Part shown: positions 1 to 8,363 of the stretch, in pieces | Position numbering within the stretch: position 1 is the first letter of the stretch | How the letters are laid out: each line of letters opens with the position of its first letter | Notes under the pieces: model-generated | Database searches by the model: none | Told to the model about the DNA's origin: nothing | The model's input: only the letters and a program-made list of their open reading frames with translations | Made by a program: the position numbers and the translations under genes | Origin: Taishania sp045629585 | GTDB taxonomy: Bacteria; Bacteroidota; Bacteroidia; Flavobacteriales_D; Crocinitomicaceae | Assembly: GCA_045629585.1 (NCBI GenBank) | Contig: JAZQRM010000072.1 | Span: forward strand, 1-32,008 | Direction of reading: 5' to 3' | DNA length: 32,008 bases

Positions 1-143
1 AATACAATCCACAGCTCAAAATAAAGTTTAATAGCGCATAAATGGAGGGGCTTACTTTTCATATCGAGAATGAAGATCAAGTAAAATCAAGCCTTTCAGA
101 CTACGAAATGATTAATTTCTCTTTTTATCGGACAGTAGTGACT
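1..143 (+). other. possible 3' end of a gene entering from the left, or a remnant
   Basis: Two short open stretches lie in the same plus-strand frame. One is open from the left edge to a TAA at 39-41, and the next starts with ATG at 42 and ends with TAA at 141-143 (33 codons). Both read like ordinary protein, which suggests the end of a gene interrupted by a stop, or a gene end followed by a remnant. No family is recognised and the left context is missing, so this stays a weak call. Confidence 0.25.
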
Positions 144-164
144 TAAAATAATAAATTTTAGAAG

Positions 165-197
165 TAAAAAAAAACAGCCATTGATAATGACTGTTTT
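165..197 (-). terminator. rho-independent terminator for the MliC-like lipoprotein gene
   Basis: The inverted repeat AAAACAG (171-177) / CTGTTTT (191-197), with a further CAT/ATG pairing inside, is followed on the minus strand by a run of nine T. It lies about 100 bases beyond the stop of the lipoprotein gene. Read on the plus strand only four T follow, so the minus direction is preferred. Confidence 0.55.
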
Positions 198-298
198 AAA
201 GTTTGACAAAAACGAGAGATAAAGACAATAATCGAAGATAAATGGACCCTTGTACAAAAGTCAATTGCTCTATCTCTCGAATTTACTAATTATAAAGT

Positions 299-934
299 TT
301 AGCTTTTAAAGATAAGCTTTCCTTCTTTTTTCAATTCGTAACGACCATCCTTAAGGTATAATTCATAAAGTTTGTCAGTGTACTTGATACCTGAAGATGT
401 AACTTTTTCTTTTAATTCCATTATTGAACCTTCATTTATAGCGGCTTCAACTTTTTTAGCTTTATGATCGAAGGTCATCTTTAATACATCTCCTTCATCA
501 TTCTTTGCTTTTACGTGAACTTTATCTCCCCCATTTTTAAAGACAGCTTTACCTTTCCAAAATAATTCAACGTCTTCAGCTTTTCCTCTAAGTTCATAAT
601 CATCATTTTGATACCAGATTCCTGATGCTGCTGGTTTTTCTGCTAATTCTGATTTATCACCTTTGTAAAAAATGGTAACATTGTTCTTCTGATTATCGAA
701 TTTTAAATCTAATTTGTTACCAACAGAATCTGTGTATGTATGTTGTATCACATGATTTGGTGCGGGATCTTTATCAGGGTCAATTGCTGGTGCTTCTTGA
801 GATTCTTGAGGTACTACGTAATCTTCTTCAACAACTAAAATGTCGTCTTGTTCCATTTCTTGTTGTTGATTACAAGATGTGAAAATTAATCCTGCAGATA
901 AAAAGGAAGCGTAAATTAAATAATTTTTAATCAT
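299..934 (-). CDS. lipoprotein with two MliC-like domains
   Basis: Probable surface or periplasmic lipoprotein of about 211 residues. The start at 934 is preferred over an in-frame ATG at 964 because it places a compact lipoprotein signal peptide (hydrophobic stretch ending F-T-S-C, Cys21) right at the N terminus. A very acidic linker follows (about residues 25-60). The mature part seems to hold two copies of the MliC-type beta fold: each has a 'leK.tFD' strand (K-FDN, then MTFDH), a 'SGI.Y' turn and a 'YEL..K' strand ending in KAVFK or KLIFK. Membrane-bound lysozyme inhibitors of C-type lysozyme have one such domain, so lysozyme inhibition is a family-based guess. The gene stands alone. A 17-base motif 33 bases upstream of the start is shared with another lipoprotein gene at 30 kb. 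Confidence 0.7.
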   Translation of the reverse strand: MIKNYLIYASFLSAGLIFTSCNQQQEMEQDDILVVEEDYVVPQESQEAPAIDPDKDPAPNHVIQHTYTDSVGNKLDLKFDNQKNNVTIFYKGDKSELAEKPAASGIWYQNDDYELRGKAEDVELFWKGKAVFKNGGDKVHVKAKNDEGDVLKMTFDHKAKKVEAAINEGSIMELKEKVTSSGIKYTDKLYELYLKDGRYELKKEGKLIFKS

Positions 935-966
935 CTTAAAAAGGGGTTTAGTTATCCTACTCATAA

Positions 967-983
967 GGCTTTTCGGTTCCGCC
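967..983 (-). promoter_or_regulatory. shared upstream motif, copy 1
   Basis: Minus-strand reading GGCGGAACCGAAAAGCC. It matches 15 of 17 bases of 30286-30302 (GGCAAAACCGAAAAGCC). The motif starts 33 bases upstream of the preferred start codon here and 35 bases upstream there. Its role is unknown: a regulator site or a 5' untranslated RNA element are both possible. Confidence 0.4.
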
Positions 984-1122
984 GAATTTGGTTTTATTTG
1001 TTTTGTAAAATTCGGGATATTAACGTTTAAGGGCGTGTTAAAATGTGATAAAAAGGGAGTGTTGAAGCTCTCTATATCGTTATAAAATGTGAAAATGATA
1101 ATGATTTAAAGGATTTATGCGA

Positions 1123-2415
1123 TTATCTGTTTTTTCGTCTAAAGATTTCTAGATGTGTATTACTTAGACGAGTGCTTAACCATTCTTTTAACATCGTTTC
1201 ATCAATTTTGTTCGCAGACCAGTATAAAACCACAGGAAGTATATTGCTAGAGTCGGGTTTATAATAATCGACAACTGTACCAAAGGATATGCTATCAATT
1301 TCAGGGAAAATAATTTTAGCTTCTTTGACGATTTCATTATTACCAATTTTATATTTTTTTAGTTCCTCGTTTAAAGATTGAACTTTGATTTCATTAATGT
1401 TATTAATTGATTTTGCTGAATTTATTTCTGAAAGAATTTCATTTTTGATGTTTTTGGAGTTTTCCATTATTGAGATAACGGTGTTTTGTAAGTTATAATC
1501 TTTTAGGTCATTGTTTAGATCCATTATTTCAGTGCTATCCATTGTTTTTGCTAGTAAGGCAATCTGAATTTTCTTTGGATTTGAGTTGAAGTCAAATTTT
1601 TTATAGATTATTGCATAACCTTCATCCGTAAATTTATTTTGAATGAATTTATCTACATTTTGACTATATCTTTTTTCTTGTAACAATCCATAAGCTAGGT
1701 AAAGGCTTGGGAATGTGATTAATAAGATTAAGAAGGTAATAATACGTTTAACTTTTCGGTCAAACACTTTGTTTTCAGTTGAAATCGGTTGGTATTTCAA
1801 AAGTTTTATAACCAAAAATGTTGAAATTCCAATAAAGAAGCAATTTATGCAATAGAGATAGAGTGCACCCGCCATAAATTTCATGTTTAAGGTTGCAAGA
1901 CCAAATCCGGCTGTACATAAGGGGGGTAAAAGTGCAGTTGCAATGGCTACTCCTGGTATTGGATTTCCTTTTTCTACACGCGTAATTGAAACTGCTCCAA
2001 CAATTCCACCAAAAAATGCGATTAATACATCGTATATATTGGGTGAGGTGCGAGCTAATAGTTCGGATTGAACTTCCTTGAACGGACTTAAGTAAAAGTA
2101 GATTGTAGAAACCGTGAACCCCACAATTGTTGCAATTAATAGATTTTTTCCGGTTCTTTTAAGTAATTCAAAGTCATAGGTTGCTAATGCAAATCCTGAA
2201 CCGACAATCGGCCCCATTAATGGAGAGATAAGCATGGCTCCTATTATAACAGCATATGAGTTTACATTTAAGCCAATAGATGCAATAAATATTGCACATG
2301 CCAAAATCCAAAGATTTGCGCCCCTAAAGGAGATATTATTGATAATATCTGTTTTTACCTTGGTTTTATCTTGCTCGCCTGACTGCAGACTAAATAGGTT
2401 GTAAAACATATTCAT
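1123..2415 (-). CDS. DUF389 family multi-pass membrane protein
   Basis: Member of the DUF389 family of uncharacterised hydrophobic bacterial membrane proteins. The N-terminal half (about residues 33-210 of the form starting at 2415) contains six closely spaced membrane segments and the two family hallmarks, an 'IGAMLISPLMGPI' block and a 'GVAIATALLPPLCTAG' block, both Gly/Pro rich and probably in membrane re-entrant positions. A seventh membrane segment follows near residue 230, then a soluble, charged C-terminal domain of about 175 residues. An in-frame ATG at 2460 would add 15 residues that look unlike protein start; 2415 or 2409 puts the start just before the conserved part. No transport substrate is established for the family. 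The gene is flanked by intergenic DNA on both sides and looks monocistronic. Confidence 0.85.
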   Translation of the reverse strand: MNMFYNLFSLQSGEQDKTKVKTDIINNISFRGANLWILACAIFIASIGLNVNSYAVIIGAMLISPLMGPIVGSGFALATYDFELLKRTGKNLLIATIVGFTVSTIYFYLSPFKEVQSELLARTSPNIYDVLIAFFGGIVGAVSITRVEKGNPIPGVAIATALLPPLCTAGFGLATLNMKFMAGALYLYCINCFFIGISTFLVIKLLKYQPISTENKVFDRKVKRIITFLILLITFPSLYLAYGLLQEKRYSQNVDKFIQNKFTDEGYAIIYKKFDFNSNPKKIQIALLAKTMDSTEIMDLNNDLKDYNLQNTVISIMENSKNIKNEILSEINSAKSINNINEIKVQSLNEELKKYKIGNNEIVKEAKIIFPEIDSISFGTVVDYYKPDSSNILPVVLYWSANKIDETMLKEWLSTRLSNTHLEIFRRKNR

Positions 2416-2460
2416 TGTAAAAGTTGATAGTTTAAAATGAATGTATGCTGAATTATTCAA

Positions 2461-2759
2461 TATGTGTGTACCAATGATCTAGTTTATTGTGTTATTTGTG
2501 TTTTATTAGCAAATCAATATTTCATAGAAGACTGAAAATCTGAAGGTAGGATTACTGCTTTTTTAATTATCATTATTCACCTCATTGATCGCAATTAGAA
2601 TAAATAGTCTGTCATAAAAGATGTATTGACGATGCCTTTTTTTTGTGTTTTATAAAAGGGAATGGAAATAGGCGGATTTTTTCTAATCGGCTTTTAAGTA
2701 TTTAAGTGAGAAGTATATATTGATTAAGACTTTTTATTATTAATTTATTTGGAAGATAA
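2461..2759. other. intergenic region, AT-rich, no gene seen
   Basis: About 300 bases between the DUF389 gene (starting to its left on the minus strand) and the end of the double-SnoaL gene. It should hold the promoter of the DUF389 gene, but I see no good TAnnTTTG element at the expected distance and no convincing hairpin or small gene. Confidence 0.5.
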
Positions 2760-3689
2760 TCATAGATCATCACTATTGAAAACCAAAATTATTTTTGTAA
2801 TTAAACCTTCTTTATTGAATTCAAAATGGGCTGCTTGTTTGACATCTTCTAGTTTTCTGGTTGCCTTTTTTTCTTCAGAATTTTGAGGACAATCATTGCA
2901 GGTGCCGTGTATTTCATATGCGATTGCACCTCGATTTCCTTCTACGATATTACGGATGAGATGATAGGTGGCGTTTGGTACTGTTGAGATAAAGTTTTGC
3001 AGTTCTTTTATCAGTAGTTTTGTACCCTTGATTTTTCGTCCATTAAAATCTGTTGAAATTGAACTAGAAAATAAGTTATCAAATGATTGCCAATCTCGGG
3101 TATTAATGTGTTGAATATATTGCTCTAATTTTTTTTTGTTGTTGAGTTCTGACTTTGGAAGGGTACTATCAATTGAAAGTAGATTAACTTTTTCAAACTG
3201 TTCAATTATTTCTTCCCCAATGATTTGTTTTACGAGTCTGTCAAGTTGAGTAATCGTTAGTAATTCCTTCATCAATGCTTTATCGTCCATAGAGAAAAAC
3301 TCGACGGCATAAACATTAATTTTATTTCCGCTAGCAGGAATTGACCCGTATGGGCCATCGTGTTTTCCTTGCATAATATATAATAACGCGACTTCATCTT
3401 TATCAACTATAATTATTTTGTCTTTTAAGTTTAGAGAGGGGAATGGTGTATGAAATCGCTTGATTCTTTCTACAAAATTGGTGCGTCCAATTACAATCGC
3501 ATTGTTAGAGTTAACATATATTTTTTCATTTACTAATGGACCATTTTTGTCAAATTCACCTGAACTAAAATTTTTATGAAAAGTGGATGCATTGGCGCGT
3601 ATTTTTTCTTTAAATGTATTTCTTTTAGGTTCTATTTTATCAGAACTTGATTGATTGTATATAGGGGAATAAAAGATATTCTTTTTCAT
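2760..3689 (-). CDS. protein with two tandem SnoaL/NTF2-like domains
   Basis: Cytoplasmic protein of 309 residues with no signal peptide. The first domain (about 30-150) has the SnoaL polyketide-cyclase pattern: an aFP-type motif at 'TPFPSLNLKDKI', then 'QGKHDGPYGSIPASG', which matches the family 'GtH.G.f.giPpTG', then an 'EFFSMDDKALMKE' strand and a 'D.LVKQI' ending. The second domain (about 185-305) is more divergent but keeps an NTF2 layout: helical start, an 'NAT.HLIRNIVEGNRGAIAYEIHGTC' strand pair and a last strand with 'H.EFNKEGLITKI'. SnoaL folds act as cyclases, hydrolases or binding modules; the substrate here cannot be read. It starts 21 bases after the ABM-type gene ends, so the two are probably one transcript. 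Confidence 0.75.
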   Translation of the reverse strand: MKKNIFYSPIYNQSSSDKIEPKRNTFKEKIRANASTFHKNFSSGEFDKNGPLVNEKIYVNSNNAIVIGRTNFVERIKRFHTPFPSLNLKDKIIIVDKDEVALLYIMQGKHDGPYGSIPASGNKINVYAVEFFSMDDKALMKELLTITQLDRLVKQIIGEEIIEQFEKVNLLSIDSTLPKSELNNKKKLEQYIQHINTRDWQSFDNLFSSSISTDFNGRKIKGTKLLIKELQNFISTVPNATYHLIRNIVEGNRGAIAYEIHGTCNDCPQNSEEKKATRKLEDVKQAAHFEFNKEGLITKIILVFNSDDL

Positions 3690-3710
3690 AATTAAATCGC
3701 TTAATTGAAT

Positions 3711-4019
3711 TTAAAAACCGTACTCTCTTTCTACTTTTGCAATGCGTATCTTTAGAGACTTAAACCATTGCTCTCTACCTTTCTCTTGCGCTTCCTTATG
3801 GAAGGAATTGGAATACCAGTTCTTTATGGATTCTTCATCTGTCCAGTAGCACACTGTAATTCCTATGTCCGTTCGTGCTGAATCAATACCTAAAAAACCA
3901 GGCATTGTTTTCGAAAGTTCAACCATTTTTTTTGACATGGTATAATACTCTTCCACATCATCATTTAAGGTTGTTATAAATATTACGGCATAGTAAGGTG
4001 AAAAATTTTTGTCAATCAT
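3711..4019 (-). CDS. antibiotic-biosynthesis-monooxygenase (ABM) fold protein
   Basis: Small cytoplasmic protein of 102 residues with the dimeric alpha-beta barrel fold of ABM/YgiN-type proteins. Seen in the sequence are a first strand 'YYAVIFITTL', a helix ending 'MPGFLGIDSART' (the usual 'pGfl' turn), then 'ITVCYWTDEESIKNWYSNSFHKEA', which matches the family pattern of strand, 'W.d..a...w....H..A', and a terminal strand. Family members oxidise polyketides or quinones without cofactor, degrade heme or have no known activity. It is the first gene of a likely two-gene unit with the tandem SnoaL protein, and both families handle small polyketide-like or reactive compounds, so a detoxification or modification role is a reasonable inference. 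Confidence 0.8.
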   Translation of the reverse strand: MIDKNFSPYYAVIFITTLNDDVEEYYTMSKKMVELSKTMPGFLGIDSARTDIGITVCYWTDEESIKNWYSNSFHKEAQEKGREQWFKSLKIRIAKVEREYGF

Positions 4020-4124
4020 TTTTAATTGAAAAATTACAATTTAATGATTGAGTAGAATGGTAATAGATGTTAACAACAGTTATAGAATGTAAAACGGGTA
4101 AATGAAAAATATAAAGAGTTGTTT

Positions 4125-4700
4125 TTATAGAGTTACTTCAAAAGAAACTTTACTTCCACAGGTTGCTTCAATTATTTTCGCACCTTTCTGATTGAAAAAG
4201 TGTAATAGTGTTTGCTTTAATGTAAACCAATTATCTAAATGATGTTCACAGTTTATTTTACAATATACAATTTGGGTATCCGTTTTAATGTAAATAAAAG
4301 GAGTGGTTTTTATGGGAACATTACTTTCATTCCACTTAAGGCTTTGACAATCTGTGCCAAGACAATTTAAGAGTTCTGCAAATGCTTTGTCACATGTTTC
4401 AATGGTTTTAAATTGTTGAAATCCTAAGTACAAACGTTGTTTCACTTTTTGATTGTAGGAATTCACCATTGTTTTTTTACCCTTAAAAGATCGATGCTCG
4501 GTCCATTCTGAATAAGTCAATCCATCTAAGGTAATATCATTATATTGACCATTTACAAATCGTTCCTTTGATTCGGTGTAGTTTGTGGATAGGGTTGCAA
4601 TTAAAGAATCTATTTTTTGTTGAAATGAATTTATTTCCACTTGGCTATAAATCCAATTAAAAGAAATGATAATGGCTAGTGTTAATAATATTCGTTTCAT
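4125..4700 (-). CDS. small secreted protein of unknown function
   Basis: Protein of 191 residues with a clear signal peptide: MKR, a hydrophobic core to about residue 16, and a probable cut after I-Y-S-Q near residue 20. No lipobox is present, so a soluble periplasmic or exported protein is likely. The mature part has six or seven Cys, including a 'NCLGTDC' pair and a 'CKINC' pair, and a C-terminal Cys-Gly, which suggests disulfides. I do not recognise the family. It is isolated from the ABM unit by 105 bases. A possible 41-codon gene lies 30 bases upstream on the same strand. Confidence 0.65.
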   Translation of the reverse strand: MKRILLTLAIIISFNWIYSQVEINSFQQKIDSLIATLSTNYTESKERFVNGQYNDITLDGLTYSEWTEHRSFKGKKTMVNSYNQKVKQRLYLGFQQFKTIETCDKAFAELLNCLGTDCQSLKWNESNVPIKTTPFIYIKTDTQIVYCKINCEHHLDNWFTLKQTLLHFFNQKGAKIIEATCGSKVSFEVTL

Positions 4701-4730
4701 TCGGAAAGTTGTAAAAAGGGAAATTTTGAA

Positions 4731-4856
4731 TTAAATTTCTGTATGTGATGATTTTATTCGTCGCTTATTAGAAAGTAGATTCATTTCTTCTTGAAAATCT
4801 ATGTTTTCCATTGTTTTCATTAAAAGAAATGATTTTTGCTTTTCGGAAAATTGCAT
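4731..4856 (-). CDS. possible small protein of 41 residues
   Basis: ATG at 4854-4856 to TAA at 4731-4733, 30 bases upstream of the secreted-protein gene and on the same strand. It would be a charged, helix-prone peptide with 13 Lys/Arg/Glu residues and no signal peptide. Composition is plausible, but the region is AT-rich and nothing homologous is known to me, so this could be a leader-region chance frame. Confidence 0.25.
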   Translation of the reverse strand: MQFSEKQKSFLLMKTMENIDFQEEMNLLSNKRRIKSSHTEI

Positions 4857-4988
4857 TTAATCCATCAAATCTTAGCTTATAAGTGAAGTAATCAATACAT
4901 CCTTTATCTGGATGGAATGAAGAAAGATTAATTTTTTATGGGAGGAAAAGAACTATTTTAAATCAGTCTTCATCAGGCGCTAAATAAT

Positions 4989-5059
4989 GCACCGATACGT
5001 TTAGTTGAATATGAATATTTGATTGTCCATTCTTCGTTCAAATGAAATCGGTGCTTTTT
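4989..5059 (+). other. inverted repeat with T-tract, possible terminator of an unseen transcript
   Basis: GCACCGAT at 4989-4996 is repeated as ATCGGTGC at 5047-5054, followed on the plus strand by five T. The loop of 50 bases is long for a terminator. No plus-strand gene precedes it, so it could end a small RNA or be a remnant. The rest of the 4857-5064 interval is AT-rich with stops in all frames. Confidence 0.25.
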
Positions 5060-5064
5060 AGTAA

Positions 5065-5631
5065 TTAAGGTCTTTCTTTTAAACGTTGTCCTTGTTTGTT
5101 TAAGTATCCAGATTCTTGGATGTCACCACCCCATGTCCAAGAGGTATTAGAGGTCGAAGGAATTTCTCCATTATCATATATTTTGCTACCTCCGATGTAG
5201 TATTGTGCATAACCTCCTACAAAAGGCGTTACAAAATCATATACTGGTGCAATTATTACATCTCCATCTAAATTTGCGAATCCTAGTTTATAATCTTCAA
5301 CAATTCGGAATAGTCCTTCTTCCACAACGTCAGGGGTGTTTTCATGAACGTAGGGGACCAAAATTTGTTCGTTATTTGGATTAATTCCTATCCATCTTCC
5401 ATCTGTGGTATACACGATTGCCATCTCACAAAGAGTATCTGTTTGCGCGTATATATATTGAGCAGCGATAGGCGTTCCTGCATCATTTCGATAGCCATAA
5501 AGCTCTTTTCCGTCTATGTTTTGAGTGAATTTTGTTAGACATTGTCCATCGCTTGGATCAGTTACCGGATCTTGTTGTGAACATGCTAATAAAATCGTAC
5601 TAAGTAATAGTAGGTTTAATACTTTTTTCAT
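5065..5631 (-). CDS. WG-repeat-containing lipoprotein
   Basis: Lipoprotein of 188 residues. The signal peptide ends in a clean lipobox L-L-A-C (Cys17), followed by a short flexible linker. The mature part has WG/KWG-type beta repeats: 'YGYRNDAGTPIAAQYIYAQ' (about 45-65), a degenerate 'WIGINPNNEQILVPY' (about 80-95), then 'LGFANLDGDVIIAPVYDFV', the best copy (about 116-135), and a last 'GYLNKQGQRL'. Each has the pattern of a short strand, a turn with Asn/Asp-Gly, an 'I..P.Y' strand and an aromatic. WG repeats are common in Bacteroidota surface proteins and serve as binding scaffolds; no ligand can be given. The gene looks monocistronic. Confidence 0.75.
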   Translation of the reverse strand: MKKVLNLLLLSTILLACSQQDPVTDPSDGQCLTKFTQNIDGKELYGYRNDAGTPIAAQYIYAQTDTLCEMAIVYTTDGRWIGINPNNEQILVPYVHENTPDVVEEGLFRIVEDYKLGFANLDGDVIIAPVYDFVTPFVGGYAQYYIGGSKIYDNGEIPSTSNTSWTWGGDIQESGYLNKQGQRLKERP

Positions 5632-5733
5632 TTTTTGTGCTTTTATGATTTAAACTAAAGTACGGCATTCCGTTATTCTTTATTGTACACAATGGAATGG
5701 TTTAAGTTGTTTTAGCTTTTTTTATCATTTTTT

Positions 5734-5775
5734 CACTTAAGTAAGTGCACAAAAAAAGCCACTGTAAAAGTGGCC
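5734..5775 (-). terminator. terminator of the 828-residue T9SS protein gene
   Basis: GCCACT (5758-5763) pairs with AGTGGC (5769-5774) and is followed on the minus strand by seven T. It lies 26 bases beyond the stop codon. A second small perfect hairpin, CACTTA-AG-TAAGTG (5734-5747), lies just beyond it, upstream of the WG-lipoprotein gene, and could be an operator of that gene. Confidence 0.75.
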
Positions 5776-5800
5776 TAAAAAATGTCTTTTATAACTTCAA

Positions 5801-8287
5801 CTATTGAATTACAATTTTAACGGGTTGTATATTTGTTTTTATTCCTTTCAATTGTATGATATAGGTTCCTTTCGCTATATTATTAGCGTCAACTACAATA
5901 GAATGGTATTCTTTTAAAGAGTTAATCGGCAGATTATATACGATTTTTCCTGATAAATCAGTTATTGCTATTTCAGCCCGACCTCCTGTTTCTTCCGAAT
6001 TTATTTGAATTGTGAATTGATTATTTGCGGGGTTTGGGTAAGCCATTAGTGATGCTCCTGTGGTGCTATTGCCACAAGTACTCACCAAAATTTTATGAAT
6101 TTTATCGACTTCATTAATGTCGGTGGTTAGGACACGGTAATAGTGATTTCTTGTTGTTACATCAATGTGCTTGAATTCTTTAGAATAATAATCCGTTTGA
6201 GTATTTATATGTGTCGATATATTTTCCCAATCATTTCCATCAATTGAACGTTCTAAGTTCATTTTTTTTATGGATGGGTTCATATTTGCTGACCATGCTA
6301 TAACTGTACCATAGTTTTCACATTCTATGGAGTAGTTGGCAAGCTCCGTTGGGAGTGGAGTTAATGTACTAGAGCCGTGTAACCAAAATTCGGAGAAGCC
6401 AGGGACTATAAAATCTTGATAATGAAAAGGATTTGTGCGGAAAAGGTTAGCACTTTGTTGATGTAAAACTGTTCCACCCGAAATACAGTTGTCAAATGGG
6501 TTTGAGTTTACATTTAAGGGGCCAGAATATCTACTTAATTTAATTGTAGATTGATCTGGATGAGATACTTGATCAAATGGGTTTGTTGATAGAGATGAAG
6601 CGTTCGCTAAATTTAAAAATTCAGTATTTGAGTACGGAAGTCTAACTTCACCAGCGCCATTGATAGAAGCATTAATTAACCAATGACGTTGCATTACGGC
6701 TGTTAGATTATCTGCATTAGAACATGCTGGAACCATAGGGTTTGATGTTTCTACAAAAGTTGTTATGGTTACATTTCCTAGGTTTGATTCAGGAGTTGTT
6801 CCTCTTACTGATCCTAAATATCTACCGTTTACTTGATAAAAGTCAACCCATTGATTTCCTTTTACGGCGCAAGTTTTTGTGTCGTTATGATTGGCAAGAT
6901 TTGTACTTAAAGTTGGAATGATATTTAAAACGGATAAAACATCACCAGTATTTTCATTTGTTCGTACTTCAATTTTCGAGTTAGCGTCTAAATCAAAAGT
7001 TCCAAGATTTACTGTACAGGCTGTTGCATTTGAGCATTTAGCAGTGTTAACAATAACAAGGGTGCCGTTTATATATACTTTTGTATTTAAACCTCTATTT
7101 GTTAAAGTTAATGTATACGTTGCACATGGAAAACCTTGTCTTTTGTGTATATAAGTAAAATTGTCATTTGAAGGAAGGTTACACCCTTGCCATGTTGATG
7201 AACTTGATGGTCTATTATTTCTATTCCATCCTCCTGTAGCTAGTTCAGTTGTACTAAAACCGAAGTTGTTAGCGGTCGAGATTGTCTGGGTGTAGTAACC
7301 GTAGTATTTTAGGTTATTTCTTAAATAGTTTTGGTCAGTATTGGGGGTTGTTGTTTTATTAGAAAAACCATATACATTCCATGTGTTGTTACCAAATAAA
7401 GAGGTATCTCCAAGAGGTGAGCTGATTACAACATTGAAATTCTTATTTACAACACATTCTTGAAATTTAGCACGATAATTAAAGACAAAGGTACCTGCCT
7501 GGTTTGTGTTTATGGTTGCTTCTCTTGTGTTTGCTCCAGACGTTATTCTTCCAGTAGGAGGGGTGGGTGCATAAGTCCAAGATGAATTTGTGAATAGATT
7601 ATTGAGATCTACATTTGTCGCAGTTCGTGCTGAGGCTGTAAGCTTAAGCGCTTCTCCGATACAAATATTTGCGTCATCAGAAAAATTGAACGTCATTGTT
7701 GTAGGAATAATACGAAAAGCTAATTCAGACATACTTCCGCCTGAGTTATCTGTTCTTATTTCTAGTTCAGAATTTTGATCTAGATAAACACAATATTTAG
7801 AGAAATAAGAACTACCATAACTTGCAAGTTGGTCTATCATCGCACCATTGAGATAAACAGCTGTTAAATCATCCCAAATGTCAACATATATTTCATAGTT
7901 TCCTGGAGGAAATCCTTTTCTTTTATGGGTAAATAAGAAGTATTGGGTACTCATTGTACAACCTTGGTAAGCTGTACCATAATTATTTGTGGTATTTACG
8001 GTAAAAGCAGTTGCCTGAGTTGGTCTAGAAGTGTTTTCGGCTGCCCATTGAAGTCTAGTTCTTGCTCCTAAATCACTTGTACCATCAATCTTCTGTTTAT
8101 AATAACCTTTGTAATTATTAGAGGCTACGTATTGATTACTTGCAGTATAATCTGAAAGATTTGTCAATTGAAAAACTCTGACGATCCATTCGTTATTTCC
8201 AAAATCTAAGCTGGGAGCTAGACATGTTTGTGCAGATACATTTTCATGTAAAAACAATACTATTATAAGCAGTAATATATATTTCAT
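5801..8287 (-). CDS. T9SS-exported protein with a duplicated carbohydrate/PA14-like module
   Basis: Large secreted protein of 828 residues. A signal peptide (1-19, cut after S-A-Q) is followed by a module at about 27-196, an Ig-like spacer (about 200-290), and a second copy of the module at about 296-459. Both copies share 'FGNN.W.V', 'GYY.Q.I', 'HKR.GFP...Y', a 'VY.NG' strand and a final 'S.(L/I)E(I/V)RT', and they resemble a beta-sandwich of PA14 or carbohydrate-binding type. A middle region (about 470-660) is unassigned, a fibronectin-like stretch follows (about 680-750), and the end (about 753-828) is a type A T9SS sorting domain ('YPNPANNQFTI', then 'KGTYIIQL', ending V-I-Q). It is therefore exported across the outer membrane and probably anchored. 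Function unknown. It has its own promoter and terminator. Confidence 0.85.
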   Translation of the reverse strand: MKYILLLIIVLFLHENVSAQTCLAPSLDFGNNEWIVRVFQLTNLSDYTASNQYVASNNYKGYYKQKIDGTSDLGARTRLQWAAENTSRPTQATAFTVNTTNNYGTAYQGCTMSTQYFLFTHKRKGFPPGNYEIYVDIWDDLTAVYLNGAMIDQLASYGSSYFSKYCVYLDQNSELEIRTDNSGGSMSELAFRIIPTTMTFNFSDDANICIGEALKLTASARTATNVDLNNLFTNSSWTYAPTPPTGRITSGANTREATINTNQAGTFVFNYRAKFQECVVNKNFNVVISSPLGDTSLFGNNTWNVYGFSNKTTTPNTDQNYLRNNLKYYGYYTQTISTANNFGFSTTELATGGWNRNNRPSSSSTWQGCNLPSNDNFTYIHKRQGFPCATYTLTLTNRGLNTKVYINGTLVIVNTAKCSNATACTVNLGTFDLDANSKIEVRTNENTGDVLSVLNIIPTLSTNLANHNDTKTCAVKGNQWVDFYQVNGRYLGSVRGTTPESNLGNVTITTFVETSNPMVPACSNADNLTAVMQRHWLINASINGAGEVRLPYSNTEFLNLANASSLSTNPFDQVSHPDQSTIKLSRYSGPLNVNSNPFDNCISGGTVLHQQSANLFRTNPFHYQDFIVPGFSEFWLHGSSTLTPLPTELANYSIECENYGTVIAWSANMNPSIKKMNLERSIDGNDWENISTHINTQTDYYSKEFKHIDVTTRNHYYRVLTTDINEVDKIHKILVSTCGNSTTGASLMAYPNPANNQFTIQINSEETGGRAEIAITDLSGKIVYNLPINSLKEYHSIVVDANNIAKGTYIIQLKGIKTNIQPVKIVIQ

Positions 8288-8363
8288 GATTAGAAAAATT
8301 CTAATTATCGTTTAAGTTAAATTAGTTGAATCACGTAAAATAAGACAATTCAATTAATTTGTA

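Noticed and set aside
2676..2698. terminator-like GCGGATT ... AATCGGC after the DUF389 region
   Set aside because: The stem has a G-G mismatch in seven pairs and no gene ends there on the matching strand.
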